A DNA stretch of 64,000 bases from assembly GCF_003634015.1 (NCBI RefSeq), contig NZ_RBII01000001.1, forward strand, positions 248,001-312,000, in the 5' to 3' direction. The DNA is from Litorimonas taeanensis (GTDB lineage: Bacteria > Pseudomonadota > Alphaproteobacteria > Caulobacterales > Maricaulaceae). Numbering within the stretch: the stretch's first letter is position 1; every line of letters starts with the position of its first letter. The notes under the pieces are model-generated. The model did no database searches. It saw only the letters and a program-made list of their open reading frames with translations, and was not told the origin of the DNA. Shown piece after piece: positions 44,801 to 53,812 of the stretch. The position numbers and the translations under genes were made by a program.

Positions 44801-44828
44801 AAAAAACCTCACCCGAAGATGAGGTTTT
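44801..44828 (-). terminator. Rho-independent terminator
   Basis: AAAACCTCA and TGAGGTTTT enclose eight bases, and a T run follows on the minus strand. It ends the secreted-protein gene at 44849-45295 and lies 50 bases past the convergent mutY stop. Confidence 0.85.
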
Positions 44829-44848
44829 GAACTTAGAGCTTGATAGCC

Positions 44849-45295
44849 TTAATTTGTTGTTTCTGCCGCTGGGACTTCTAGGTCTTCAGCTTTCATAGAA
44901 GCGCGTGTCGCTGCTTCGACTTCTTCGCGTGACGGCATAACTTTTTTCTGCTCAAGGAAGATTCGGCAATATCCACCTGAAGGTTGTAATAATTCATTGG
45001 CATAGGCGCCATTACCTGAACACTTTAATACACCGAGATTTTTCCCGTCATAAAATTTTGACTGAGATGCGGCGTCCCGAATACCGATAAGACAGACTTT
45101 ACCCGCAGCCAAATCCATGACGTCACCGCCTTCGGCCGTACAGCTTGCTTCTGAATTTACAACACCCGCTTCTGATGGGGAGTTCATTAACTCGGCATCA
45201 ATCTCAGCTTGAGACATTTGTGCTGAGGCTGAAAGAGAAGACGCAACGGCAAATGAGAGACCCAATATGGCGGCGCCAAAACGTAATTTAGTCAT
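44849..45295 (-). CDS. Small exported protein of unknown function
   Basis: A 148-residue protein with signal peptide MTKLRFGAAILGLSFAVASS... ending in SASAQ. The mature part contains four Cys (ASCTAEGGD, GKVCLIGIR, VLKCSGNGAY, GGYCRIFLE), probably two disulfides, and an acidic helix at the end. No family is recognised. It stands alone with its own terminator, divergent from rnhB. Confidence 0.8.
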   Translation of the reverse strand: MTKLRFGAAILGLSFAVASSLSASAQMSQAEIDAELMNSPSEAGVVNSEASCTAEGGDVMDLAAGKVCLIGIRDAASQSKFYDGKNLGVLKCSGNGAYANELLQPSGGYCRIFLEQKKVMPSREEVEAATRASMKAEDLEVPAAETTN

Positions 45296-45421
45296 GGTTT
45301 GCTCCTAAACAATTCTTTAATAGTCCTTATCAGACCTTTTTCATCCTAAAAAGGCCCGTTATACGAAAAACACAGCTTCTTGCATATTCATGCAGGAATT
45401 GGGCCATATCGCGAGCCATCT

Positions 45422-46042
45422 ATGCCGACAAACACCCCGGACTTTAGTTTCGAGCGCCAATATAATGGCCCTGTTTGTGGTGTCGATGAGGCAGGACGCG
45501 GGCCATTAGCAGGACCCGTGGTTGCGGCTGCCGTCATATTGAACCCCAAAACGATTCCGGACGGTCTGAATGACAGTAAGGCTTTATCCGAAATCCGACG
45601 TGAACTCTTGCTGAATAACCTCATTAAGGACAAAACTATTTTTATCGGAATTGGCGTTGCTGAACCTGAAGAGATAGACCGATTAAATATTTTGCATGCC
45701 AGTATGATAGCGATGCGTCGTGCCGTATTAAATTTGCCTGTTGCGCCGCATATGGCTTTAATCGACGGGAATCGATTGCCGCCTGATATGCCTTGTGACG
45801 CTGAAGCGATTATTAAAGGTGATGCACGGAGTCTCTCTATTGCCGCCGCGTCTATCGTGGCCAAAGTGACTCGGGATAAGATCATGAAAGAAGCCGATAT
45901 CCGCTTTCCCGGATATGGTTTGGCTGGGCATAAAGGATATCCAACAAAAGCACATAAAGCCGCGCTTCTACAGATTGGTGCCAGCCCAATTCATCGTAGA
46001 AGCTTTCGGCCTGTCGCAGAGGTGATGGGGCTTAAACTGTAA
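45422..46042 (+). CDS. rnhB: Ribonuclease HII
   Basis: RNase HII cuts RNA in RNA-DNA hybrids and removes single ribonucleotides from DNA. The active-site block CGVDEAGRGPLAGPVVAAAV (Asp-Glu) opens the protein. The further acidic sites lie in HMALIDGNRLP and SIAAASIVAKVTRDKIM, and KGYPTKAHKAAL and HRRSFRPV complete the pattern. A TTG 14 codons upstream is possible, but the ATG at 45422 gives the usual N-terminus (206 residues). In relatives rnhB lies next to ccrM. Here about 8 kb of other genes separate them. Confidence 0.95.
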   Translation: MPTNTPDFSFERQYNGPVCGVDEAGRGPLAGPVVAAAVILNPKTIPDGLNDSKALSEIRRELLLNNLIKDKTIFIGIGVAEPEEIDRLNILHASMIAMRRAVLNLPVAPHMALIDGNRLPPDMPCDAEAIIKGDARSLSIAAASIVAKVTRDKIMKEADIRFPGYGLAGHKGYPTKAHKAALLQIGASPIHRRSFRPVAEVMGLKL

Positions 46043-46043
46043 G

Positions 46044-46079
46044 CCAGGAATTTACCCAAGAATTTACCCAAGAATTTAC
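46044..46079. repeat. Three tandem 12-base repeats at two convergent stops
   Basis: CCAGGAATTTAC, CCAAGAATTTAC and CCAAGAATTTAC lie end to end, starting one base after the rnhB TAA. The stop codon of the opposite gene (46076-46078 on the minus strand) is within the third copy. Confidence 0.85.
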
Positions 46080-46546
46080 GGGGCAGATTCCGAATTCTTC
46101 TTGGTAAGATGTTTCTCGGTAGATTCGCTTAATTCTTCTGCGACTTCAGTCATTATCTCTAGCATGCCTCCGAGGCCCTCTTCATCAGCGAAACTGCCCA
46201 TGAGTTCTGCCAAGGCTTTGTTGAAGTCAGGAAGTCCGTCAGGGCCTGTTTCAAAGGCGTCAGATTCTTTCATTTTCGCAGCAAATGTTTCAGCGGATTT
46301 TTGTACTTCCTCGCGTAAATCTTCGTCTTTCAAAATTACGAACATGTCGCTCATTATCGCATTCATATCAGGGAGAGACTCGAGCATATCCTCAATATCA
46401 GCTTTGCTAGGCAGTTCAGGTTTTGCAAATTGTGATGCGGTTTGCGGGGTTTCCGTGTCTGTCTTGGGTTGGGCCCATACGCTCGCGGGTACAGCGAGAC
46501 CTATCAAAAGAAATCCGCTGGATATTAATAATGAACGCATCATCAT
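46076..46546 (-). CDS. Small exported protein of unknown function
   Basis: A 156-residue protein with signal peptide MMMRSLLISSGFLLIGLAVPASVWAQ. The mature part is strongly acidic and helical (SKADIEDMLESLPDMNAIMS, then EVAEELSESTEKHLTKKNS) and has no Cys. No family is recognised. The gene for an HtrA protease lies about 95 bases upstream on the same strand, so one transcript is possible. Confidence 0.75.
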   Translation of the reverse strand: MMMRSLLISSGFLLIGLAVPASVWAQPKTDTETPQTASQFAKPELPSKADIEDMLESLPDMNAIMSDMFVILKDEDLREEVQKSAETFAAKMKESDAFETGPDGLPDFNKALAELMGSFADEEGLGGMLEIMTEVAEELSESTEKHLTKKNSESAP

Positions 46547-46640
46547 AAGCTGTCCTTGTTCTAAGCGTGTTTCAAACTAGCACAGTCAAGATGAATATAG
46601 GCCGAATGGGGATTAACTCTTATCCGTCAATTATTGTCAT

Positions 46641-47735
46641 TTAAACTCTGGGCGTGTCACGTGTGACAAGAGGCAAAGAGACGGGTTGAGTAATGAGGAC
46701 AGGCTTTACGGTCAGGGTTTGGTCGCTGGATTTTCCCTCTCTTATATAACGGATATTTGTTTCCTCGCCAGGTGGGACAAGGCCAACTGCGTAGCGCAAA
46801 TCAGAACTATCTCTAATGGGGCGCCCTGCAAAATGAGTGATAACGTCATTGACTTGCAGGCCGATAGCTTCGGCGGCGCCGCCCGATATAATATCCGCAA
46901 TCAAGGCACCTTCGAGAGATGTCAGTTGTAAGTCTTCGGTTCTATCATGAGGTATGGCCGTAATCATCACGCCTAATGTCCCGCGATCGACAATGCCATA
47001 AGTCTCAAGCTGTTTCACGACGTGGCGTACAATATATAATGGAACCGCAAATCCGATGCCGCTGCCCGAACCCGTGCGCGAAACAATGGCGGCGTTTATG
47101 CCGATGAGCTCTCCATTGGAATTGACTAATGCACCGCCTGAATTTCCTGGGTTGATAGACGCGTCGGTTTGGATGAAGTCTGTATAGCTTGTGCGGCTGT
47201 CACCCTCTCGCCCAATGGCGGAAACAATCCCAGATGTTACGGTTGATGAGAGGCCAAATGGGTTGCCAACCGCGATAACATAATCGCCGACTTGCACATC
47301 ATCGTCTTTTGAGAAGGGAAGCGCCGATAAATCATCCGCCGTAATTTGTAAGAGTGCGAGATCTGTTTCGGGGTCTTGTCCCAAAACCACGCCATTATAT
47401 TGACGGCGGTCACTCAATATAACGGTGATGTCTTGAGCCTCTGCAATCACATGATCATTGGTAATGATGAGGCCTTTATCTGCATCAATAATTACGCCTG
47501 AGCCTATGCCGCCATAAGAGGTAATTCCGTCAGAGGCTTGGCTATCAATTGTGTTTATTGATACGACGCTGGCCATAACGTCTTTTAGAAGCGGTGCCAT
47601 AGTAATGACATTCCGAGATTTATCTAAATGTAAAAGGCTTGATTGACTAAGTGAGCTTTGCGCGAGACTGGGGCCAGTCCATAGAACTGAAGTGAATAAA
47701 ATGGTGGTCAGAGTCAGGGCGGTCTTACAGAGCAA
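46641..47735 (-). CDS. HtrA/DegP-type serine protease with one PDZ domain
   Basis: A 364-residue periplasmic protease of family S1C. A signal peptide (about 1-25) precedes the trypsin-like domain, with the triad His95 (ITNDHVIAEA), Asp125 (DPETDLALLQ) and Ser199 (NPGNSGGALV). One PDZ domain follows (about 255-345, starting RGTLGVMITAI). One PDZ and the length match the DegS/HtrA2 group, but there is a signal peptide in place of a clear anchor. The start is TTG at 47735, six bases after AAGGAG, and no ATG is better placed. Confidence 0.93.
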   Translation of the reverse strand: MLCKTALTLTTILFTSVLWTGPSLAQSSLSQSSLLHLDKSRNVITMAPLLKDVMASVVSINTIDSQASDGITSYGGIGSGVIIDADKGLIITNDHVIAEAQDITVILSDRRQYNGVVLGQDPETDLALLQITADDLSALPFSKDDDVQVGDYVIAVGNPFGLSSTVTSGIVSAIGREGDSRTSYTDFIQTDASINPGNSGGALVNSNGELIGINAAIVSRTGSGSGIGFAVPLYIVRHVVKQLETYGIVDRGTLGVMITAIPHDRTEDLQLTSLEGALIADIISGGAAEAIGLQVNDVITHFAGRPIRDSSDLRYAVGLVPPGEETNIRYIREGKSSDQTLTVKPVLITQPVSLPLVTRDTPRV

Positions 47736-48022
47736 TCGTGTCTCCTTATATTATGTTGTTCTTTGAATTCAGCCAGAGGTTATATCATCACATAAGACGC
47801 GTTCGAAAAATTTGGCAAGGGCGAGAGAGGCTCTATGGATGAGATTTAATATTGAACCGCCTAAACTCCGTCTTTGTATCTACCTAACAAAACGGCTTCA
47901 AAGAGGCTTTGCAGAGCCGTAAATCACCCGAAAGTAAATTAGGATGCGCTTTCTAATTTTATTTCTTATTTTCTGATTATGGAAACAACGCCTCCTTTGT
48001 TTGAGGCTCAATAAGGAATAAA

Positions 48023-48520
48023 ATGATGGCGACTAAGAAAGTAACATCAAAGAAAACGACAGCGAAAAAAGTAGAAGCTACGGTTGATACTCGCGTGGAA
48101 AAAGCAACAGCTCTTCTTCGTAAGGGGGCTTTGGCTTATATTGGTCTTCACGGCGCAGCATTTGAACGGGCGAAATTCCGTGCAGAACAAGTCCGTACAG
48201 CGGCGAATAAAGCCCGCACACAAGGCGAAGAATTTTTTGGAACGCTTGTTGTAAAAGGCGAAGAGATCGAAGTTAAAGCGACTAAGATTGCAAAAGAAGC
48301 TCAAAAAACAGCGACAGAGACTTTTGAAGAAACATCTGAAAAAGTTAAATCTTTCGTCCCTTCAAACATCTTGCCTTTAAGCGCAAATGATCGTGTTTCT
48401 GAGCTAGAAGCAGAAGTTACGGCGTTGAATAAAAAAATCGCCGCTTTGTCTAAAAAGAAACCAGCGGCGAAACCCGTGAAAATGACAACTGAAAAAACAG
48501 AAGATACTAAGGTCGCATAA
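48023..48520 (+). CDS. Phasin family protein (PhaF/PhaI-like) 1
   Basis: Phasins coat polyhydroxyalkanoate (PHA) granules. This 165-residue protein has a Lys/Thr-rich start, an amphipathic helical core (LLRKGALAYIGLHGAAFERA, then RTQGEEFFGTLVVKGEEIE), a short leucine-zipper-like segment VSELEAEVTALNKKIAAL, and a basic KKPAAKPVKMTTEKT tail as in PhaF. It shares the SELEAEV-type zipper and KMTTEKT tail with the second phasin at 51542. AAGGA precedes the first of two ATGs. It opens the pha cluster and has its own terminator, which allows a high separate level of phasin. Confidence 0.85.
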   Translation: MMATKKVTSKKTTAKKVEATVDTRVEKATALLRKGALAYIGLHGAAFERAKFRAEQVRTAANKARTQGEEFFGTLVVKGEEIEVKATKIAKEAQKTATETFEETSEKVKSFVPSNILPLSANDRVSELEAEVTALNKKIAALSKKKPAAKPVKMTTEKTEDTKVA

Positions 48521-48552
48521 GCTCTCTCTCTCTCTTACTTATCGACTTTATG

Positions 48553-48593
48553 AAACGGTGCGTCTTCCCCCTTTTGGACGTACCGTTTTTTTT
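48553..48593 (+). terminator. Rho-independent terminator after the first phasin gene
   Basis: ACGGTGCGTC and GACGTACCGT (one G-T pair) enclose twelve bases and eight T follow. It lies 35 bases past the phasin stop and 100 before phaC. Confidence 0.88.
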
Positions 48594-48692
48594 ATGAGTA
48601 ATTGAATTTTCAAGCGCTTCATCCCATTGTTTGATTGTCACGCCCCTGATTTCAGGTTTAAGGTATCAAAAAAATAAGGAACGGGGACTATC

Positions 48693-50372
48693 ATGGCAAC
48701 AAAACCAACTAAAATTGGCAAGCAAGCCGCGCAATCAACAACGGCTGTAAATTCTCTGGTCGGGTTTAGGCGCTCGGAAATTGTAAAATCACTTGGGATG
48801 ATGGCGGGATATGCGGCGAAGCAACCGAAGCCGCTGGCAAAGCACATAAAGAATTATGCTGGCGAACTGCTTGATATCGTGAAAGGTAGTTCTGAACTCG
48901 CGCCGCATCCGCGTGACCGTCGTTTCCAAGATACAACATGGGCTACTAATGGTCTGTATAAGCGCGGGCTTCAAAGCTGGTTAGCCATGAAGCGTGAACT
49001 CGATGGTTGGATTGAAGACAGCCGTATGCATCCTGCTGATCAAACGCGCGCGCGTTTCGTTACCGGATTAATTACCGATGCATTGGCCCCGACAAACACG
49101 CTGCTAGGCAATCCGACAGCCATGAAACGGCTTTTTGAAACGGGCGGCGCGTCCTTATTCAAAGGCTTGCAAAATGCTTACGATGATCTGCGTAACAACG
49201 GAGGAATGCCCAGCCAAGTGGATGGACGCCCGTTTAAGGTCGGAGAAAATCTTGCCAATTCAAAAGGCGCCGTGGTGTTCAAAACAGAGATGCTTGAAAT
49301 AATTCAGTATCAGCCGAAAACTGAGCAAGTTTACAAGACGCCTCTAATGGTTATCCCGCCTCAGATTAACAAATTCTACGCGACAGATTTGACACCAGAT
49401 AAATCCATGGTGCGGTTTTTGACGAGTCAAGGATATCAAGTCTTTGCGATTTCTTGGCGTAACCCGACACGTCAACATGCGCATTGGGGCCTCGAAGAAT
49501 ATGTCACGGCGTTAATCGAAGCCTCTGATGCTGTTCTGAAAATTTCGCGAAGTCCACGATTGAATGTAACTGGGGCTTGCTCGGGCGGTATCACAATGGC
49601 GCTATTCCTTAGCGAGCTTGCCGCGCGAGGTGATAACCGCGTTAACGCCTCTACCGTGATGGTAAGTGTGTTAGATGGTAAAAAATCAGATTCTGAAATT
49701 GGTTTATTTGTAACGGATGCCGCAATTGAGGGCGCGCGCCGCCACTCACGAAAAAAAGGCATTTTGACTGGCGGAGAGCTAGGACGAAGTTTTGCTTGGA
49801 TGCGTCCGAATGATTTAATTTGGAATTATGTCGTCAATAATTATTTATTAGGCGAAAGCCCGCCGCCATTTGATGTTTTGTATTGGAATAATGACGGGAC
49901 GAATTTGCCGGCTCAGCTTCATTCTGATTATTTAGATATTTTCCAAGACCGCCGTTTCAGGCCTGATAAAACGGTCGAGTTCATGGGTAATAATATTGAC
50001 TTGAATGCGGTCACTCAGGACTGTTTCATGGTTGCAGGCATTACGGATCATATCACGCCGTGGAAAGCATGTTACCGAAATATTCGCTTATTCGGAGGTG
50101 AGGTAGAGTTTATCCTGTCTAATTCAGGTCATTTGCAGTCGCTATTAAATCCGCCCGGAAATCCCAAGGCATTGTATTACACAAATGCCGAACACCCCCC
50201 GCGTGCGGACCGTTGGCTAGAGGGAGCAAAGCCGGTCAATGAAAGTTGGTGGCTTCGTTGGAACGAATGGCTTTCTGTGCGTTCAGGCGAAATGAAGGCC
50301 GCGCCCAAGAGTTTAGGGAACAAAGCTTACCCGCCCTTAAGCCAAGCCCCTGGTGAATATGTATTTACCTAA
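48693..50372 (+). CDS. phaC: Class II poly(3-hydroxyalkanoate) synthase
   Basis: PhaC polymerises (R)-3-hydroxyacyl-CoA into PHA. The sequence resembles Pseudomonas class II synthases for medium-chain monomers. Its 559 residues equal the usual PhaC1 length, and the catalytic triad falls on the same numbers: Cys296 in the lipase-like box GACSGGI, Asp452 in GITDHITPW and His480 in LSNSGHLQS. The N-terminal PhaC domain and alpha/beta-hydrolase core are complete. A GGGGA-type site precedes the ATG. phaZ, a second phasin and phaD follow on the same strand. Such a cluster is unusual in this kind of genome. Confidence 0.95.
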   Translation: MATKPTKIGKQAAQSTTAVNSLVGFRRSEIVKSLGMMAGYAAKQPKPLAKHIKNYAGELLDIVKGSSELAPHPRDRRFQDTTWATNGLYKRGLQSWLAMKRELDGWIEDSRMHPADQTRARFVTGLITDALAPTNTLLGNPTAMKRLFETGGASLFKGLQNAYDDLRNNGGMPSQVDGRPFKVGENLANSKGAVVFKTEMLEIIQYQPKTEQVYKTPLMVIPPQINKFYATDLTPDKSMVRFLTSQGYQVFAISWRNPTRQHAHWGLEEYVTALIEASDAVLKISRSPRLNVTGACSGGITMALFLSELAARGDNRVNASTVMVSVLDGKKSDSEIGLFVTDAAIEGARRHSRKKGILTGGELGRSFAWMRPNDLIWNYVVNNYLLGESPPPFDVLYWNNDGTNLPAQLHSDYLDIFQDRRFRPDKTVEFMGNNIDLNAVTQDCFMVAGITDHITPWKACYRNIRLFGGEVEFILSNSGHLQSLLNPPGNPKALYYTNAEHPPRADRWLEGAKPVNESWWLRWNEWLSVRSGEMKAAPKSLGNKAYPPLSQAPGEYVFT

Positions 50373-50476
50373 AGGTGAAAACTGTAGTAAAAACGGGGCT
50401 TTAGACTGAGTTTTTTAGCTGTGAGTACCTTTAAATATAGAGGGAAATACCCATATTTTTAAAGATATAACATAAA

Positions 50477-50550
50477 GGAACAAACAGCGTTTTGCTGGTT
50501 CCAATTGAATTGAGTGTAGCGTTCGCGAGGGATTTCGCCTAGCGCGCTAC
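50477..50550 (+). promoter_or_regulatory. Structured leader before phaZ
   Basis: Two hairpins lie in the 190 bases between phaC and phaZ: GGAAC-aaa-CAGC (50477-50488) with GCTGGTTCC (50494-50502), and GTAGCG (50516-50521) with CGCTAC (50545-50550) around an inner GCGA/TCGC. They may mark an attenuator, an RNA processing site or a weak terminator. No T run follows. Confidence 0.4.
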
Positions 50551-50562
50551 GGGAAGATAAAT

Positions 50563-51510
50563 ATGCCGAATACATCAGGACCAAATACTGTGGGGACGGA
50601 TTACCATCCAAATCTACCACGGATATTTTTCTCGCAAATCGGAAATCAGAAATTACGAACGGCTATCTGGAAAGGATCAGATAAAGGACGCGGTAAACGC
50701 ACACCTTTATTGTTTTTCAATGGGATAGGCGCAAATCTTGAGATTGCTCAAGCTTTTGCCGATACGTTTACTGGACGCGATATTATTACCTTTGATATGC
50801 CTGGCGTCGGGGGCTCTCCGGACCCGACATTTCCCTATCGCCCATGGTGGGTGGCTGCGGCCGCCAAAAAAATCTTGCTTGAAAACCGTTATACAAAGGT
50901 CGACGTCTTGGGCGTCAGTTGGGGCGGCGGCCCCGCACAGCAATTTGCGTGGCAATATTCGAAAATGGTTCGAAACCTTATTTTATGTGCAACGACAACA
51001 GGTGTCACGATGATACCCGGTCACCCAAAAGCTTTGTCAAAAATGATGTCGCCAAAGCGTTATATGGATAAAGATTTCTTGAAGAAGAATTTTGAAACTC
51101 TGTATGGCGACGCTGGCGATGATAGCGTTAGAGACTTTTCAATCAATATGGTGCCACCTTCTGTAAAAGGATATGTGTATCAACTGACAGCCATGGTGGG
51201 TTGGAGCTCTTTGCCTTTTATACGCAGAATTAAAGCGCGCACACTGATTATTATGGGGGATAATGACCATATCGTGCCTGTTGGGAATGGCCATATATTG
51301 AAATACGCACTTAAGGATGCGCGATTGAAAATCATGGAAGGGGCAGGGCATTTGTTCTTGCTGACGCGCCGCGATGAAACCGTGGAATTAATTCGAGACT
51401 TTTTTGGAGAGCCCGAAGTGCCCCTGCCGCACAGAGACCCCATTCTCTTGCCGTCTGTTGCGGCATCCTTTAATCACAAAGGTGAGAGAAGTCCGCTTGC
51501 GACCCCTTAG
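50563..51510 (+). CDS. phaZ: Intracellular PHA depolymerase (medium-chain type)
   Basis: PhaZ releases hydroxy acids from stored polymer. The 315-residue alpha/beta hydrolase has the nucleophile Ser119 in the box LGVSWGGGPAQQ, the acid in IMGDNDHIVPVG and the His in EGAGHLFLLTR, and opens with FFNGIGANLE and FDMPGVGGSPDP. This pattern matches the Pseudomonas PhaZ found between two phaC genes. Here only one phaC is present. It starts about 190 bases after phaC, behind two hairpins, and 32 bases before the second phasin gene. Confidence 0.93.
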   Translation: MPNTSGPNTVGTDYHPNLPRIFFSQIGNQKLRTAIWKGSDKGRGKRTPLLFFNGIGANLEIAQAFADTFTGRDIITFDMPGVGGSPDPTFPYRPWWVAAAAKKILLENRYTKVDVLGVSWGGGPAQQFAWQYSKMVRNLILCATTTGVTMIPGHPKALSKMMSPKRYMDKDFLKKNFETLYGDAGDDSVRDFSINMVPPSVKGYVYQLTAMVGWSSLPFIRRIKARTLIIMGDNDHIVPVGNGHILKYALKDARLKIMEGAGHLFLLTRRDETVELIRDFFGEPEVPLPHRDPILLPSVAASFNHKGERSPLATP

Positions 51511-51541
51511 GCCACTTTTGATACATTAAGGAAAACTGTCC

Positions 51542-52024
51542 ATGTCCAATAAAGACGATAAAGGTGACAAAAAGAACCATGATACGGCGCGCCGTATTTG
51601 GCTGGCGGGTATTGGGGCCTATGGACGCGCTCTGACCGAAGCCAAGGGGGCTGTGGATGACATCACCGGAAAGTCATCCGAAGTTTTTGAGGATCTTGTC
51701 CAAAAGGGCGAAATGCTCGAAAAAGTCGTGGAGTATAAGGGCAAGGAAATGCTCAATAAATCTGGCATAAAAGATTTTGACATTAATGACAGAATTAAAT
51801 CTATGCGGGAACGCCTCTCTGGCGGGGTTGTCGGTAAAGGAAACCGTGTTGCAGAGCTGGAATCAGAAGTTGAGGCCTTAAAGGCAAAGCTTGAAGCTTT
51901 GCAAAAGACCCAGACCGCGAAACCCGCTGTAAAGAAGGCCGCCCCTAATAAAAAGCCAGTTAAAAAGATGACGACGGAAAAGACATCGCCAAAGCCTAAA
52001 GCCCCGCCGAAACCAAAAGCTTAA
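51542..52024 (+). CDS. Phasin family protein (PhaI/PhaF-like) 2
   Basis: A 160-residue granule protein of the PhaI/PhaF family. The phasin signature TARRIWLAGIGAYGRALTEA is near residue 14 and EVFEDLVQKGEMLE follows. A zipper-like segment VAELESEVEALKAKLEALQK precedes a Lys/Pro/Ala-rich tail (KKAAPNKKPVKKMTTEKT...) like the DNA-binding tail of PhaF. AAGGA precedes the ATG. The phaD gene starts eight bases after the stop, so the two are coupled. Confidence 0.92.
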   Translation: MSNKDDKGDKKNHDTARRIWLAGIGAYGRALTEAKGAVDDITGKSSEVFEDLVQKGEMLEKVVEYKGKEMLNKSGIKDFDINDRIKSMRERLSGGVVGKGNRVAELESEVEALKAKLEALQKTQTAKPAVKKAAPNKKPVKKMTTEKTSPKPKAPPKPKA

Positions 52025-52032
52025 GGCGGATT

Positions 52033-52671
52033 ATGCCAGAGCGCAGCGCGACGAAATCTAAAATACTCGCCACCTCTTTGGCGCTCTTTAACAATGAGGG
52101 CGAAAGTAATATTTCTTCTGTTGATATCGCCTCTGTTATAGGCATCAGCCCCGGCAATTTATATTATCATTACAAAGGCAAGGATGAGATTATTCTTGCC
52201 CTATTTGAAGACTTTGAAGAAGAAATTAGACAAGTCCTCAGCGCGCCAATAAATGCCCCCCTAAATATGGCGGATAATTGGGTTTACCTTTATATCATTT
52301 TTGAAGAGATTTTCGATTTCCGATTTTTCTATCGCAATCAGGCAGAACTCGTCGGGCGTATACCGACATTACGGACAAAATTTGCGAATATTCTGGCCTT
52401 GAAAGAACGCACAGCTTTATCTTTGCTGAGCAAATTGCACAGCGACGGACATTTGCATTTTGACGAAGGGGAAAAGCAAGCTCTCGCCGGGCGTATCGCA
52501 CAGCACTTTACGTTTTGGCTACAATATCATGACTTACGATATGGGACGTCGCCGCCTAAATCCTTAATCGATCAAGGCGTGTTCATGACCTTGGTACAAA
52601 TCACGCCATATTGGAAAGATGAAAAAGGCTATGCGGCTTTATTGCAAGAGTTCGCCGAAGATAAAGTCTAA
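52033..52671 (+). CDS. phaD: TetR-family regulator PhaD
   Basis: PhaD controls PHA genes in Pseudomonas and senses a PHA-related metabolite. The 212-residue protein has the TetR helix-turn-helix at its N-terminus (RSATKSKILATSLALFNNEG, then SVDIASVIGISPGNLYYHYK) and a helical ligand-binding part with the DFRFFYRNQAELV block found in PhaD. It is last in the cluster and its stop is 11 bases from the end of the convergent bioB. Control of the phasin genes is the expected role. Confidence 0.88.
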   Translation: MPERSATKSKILATSLALFNNEGESNISSVDIASVIGISPGNLYYHYKGKDEIILALFEDFEEEIRQVLSAPINAPLNMADNWVYLYIIFEEIFDFRFFYRNQAELVGRIPTLRTKFANILALKERTALSLLSKLHSDGHLHFDEGEKQALAGRIAQHFTFWLQYHDLRYGTSPPKSLIDQGVFMTLVQITPYWKDEKGYAALLQEFAEDKV

Positions 52672-52682
52672 TCGAGTCGCCT

Positions 52683-53714
52683 CTATGGCGTCGTGCCCTC
52701 AGGGATAATGCCAAGGCGATTGAATAACACTCTGTCATCCGTTTCTGAAGGATTGTCTGTCGTCAGCAAAGTATCGCCCACAAAAATAGAGTTCGCGCCG
52801 GCGAGAAAACAAAGCGCCTGTGCTTCGTCTGTCATTTTCTCTCGACCTGCGGAAAGGCGAACATAGCTCTGAGGCATCATGATACGTGCGACAGCGATGA
52901 TACGGGCGAAATCAATCGGGTGAACGGGGTCACTATCCCCCAGAGGCGTGCCCGGTACGGGGACAAGGGCATTAATCGGTACAGATTCCGGTGCTGGGTT
53001 CAAATTGGCCAGTGCCATCAGAAGGCCAATATGATCTTCAGCGGTTTCGCCCATGCCAACAATGCCGCCGCAGCAAACCTTCATGCCGCTCTCTCTGACG
53101 ATGTTTAATGTGTGAAGGCGATCTTCGAAGGTTCGTGTAGAGATAACCCGAGCATAATCATCAGGAGAGGTATCAATATTATGATTATAATAATCCAGTC
53201 CCGCATCTGATAAGCGTTTGGCTTGATCGCCGCTTAACATGCCAAGGGTCATACAGGTTTCTAGGCCCATAGATTTGACGCGGCTGACCATGTCGCAAAG
53301 GGCGTCCATGTCGCGTTCTTTTGGCTCTCGCCATGCGGCCCCCATACAGAAGCGGCCTGCGCCTCCGTCGGCGGCTTTTTGCGCGGCGTCTAATACACGA
53401 TTCATGCCGATGAGTTTTTCTGCTTTCAAACCTGTGTCGAAATGTGCGGATTGATTGCAATAACCGCAATCCTCTGCGCAGCCCCCGGTTTTTATAGAGA
53501 GTAATTGAGACATCTGAACCGCATTAGGCGCGTGATGCTCTCGGTGAATATTTTGCGCCTTTAAAATAAGATCCATAAAAGGGAGGGCAAACAGGGTTTC
53601 TACCGCATCACGCGTCCATTTCTGCGATGAAGGGTGCGGGGTATAATTTTCTGGCAAGCTAGGTGGATTTTCTGATTTATTTTTAATGGGCCTTTTGTCG
53701 ATTATTAATGTCAT
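52683..53714 (-). CDS. bioB: Biotin synthase
   Basis: BioB is a radical-SAM enzyme that inserts sulfur into dethiobiotin. The SAM-cluster motif is Cys79-x3-Cys83-x2-Cys86 ([16 protein letters not shown]). Further family blocks are [27 protein letters not shown] with a ligand of the second cluster, [13 protein letters not shown] and RLSAGRE with the Arg ligand. The length of 343 is typical. No other bio genes are near. It is divergent from ccrM. Confidence 0.97.
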   Translation of the reverse strand: MTLIIDKRPIKNKSENPPSLPENYTPHPSSQKWTRDAVETLFALPFMDLILKAQNIHREHHAPNAVQMSQLLSIKTGGCAEDCGYCNQSAHFDTGLKAEKLIGMNRVLDAAQKAADGGAGRFCMGAAWREPKERDMDALCDMVSRVKSMGLETCMTLGMLSGDQAKRLSDAGLDYYNHNIDTSPDDYARVISTRTFEDRLHTLNIVRESGMKVCCGGIVGMGETAEDHIGLLMALANLNPAPESVPINALVPVPGTPLGDSDPVHPIDFARIIAVARIMMPQSYVRLSAGREKMTDEAQALCFLAGANSIFVGDTLLTTDNPSETDDRVLFNRLGIIPEGTTP

Positions 53715-53812
53715 GACGTGGGTCGCTTGCTGTGAATGTTACTTTAAACGCTCTTTATAGCGAAAATGGCGCAAAATCCGATAGTTTTATAGAAAAAGTG
53801 GGGCCTTCACCC

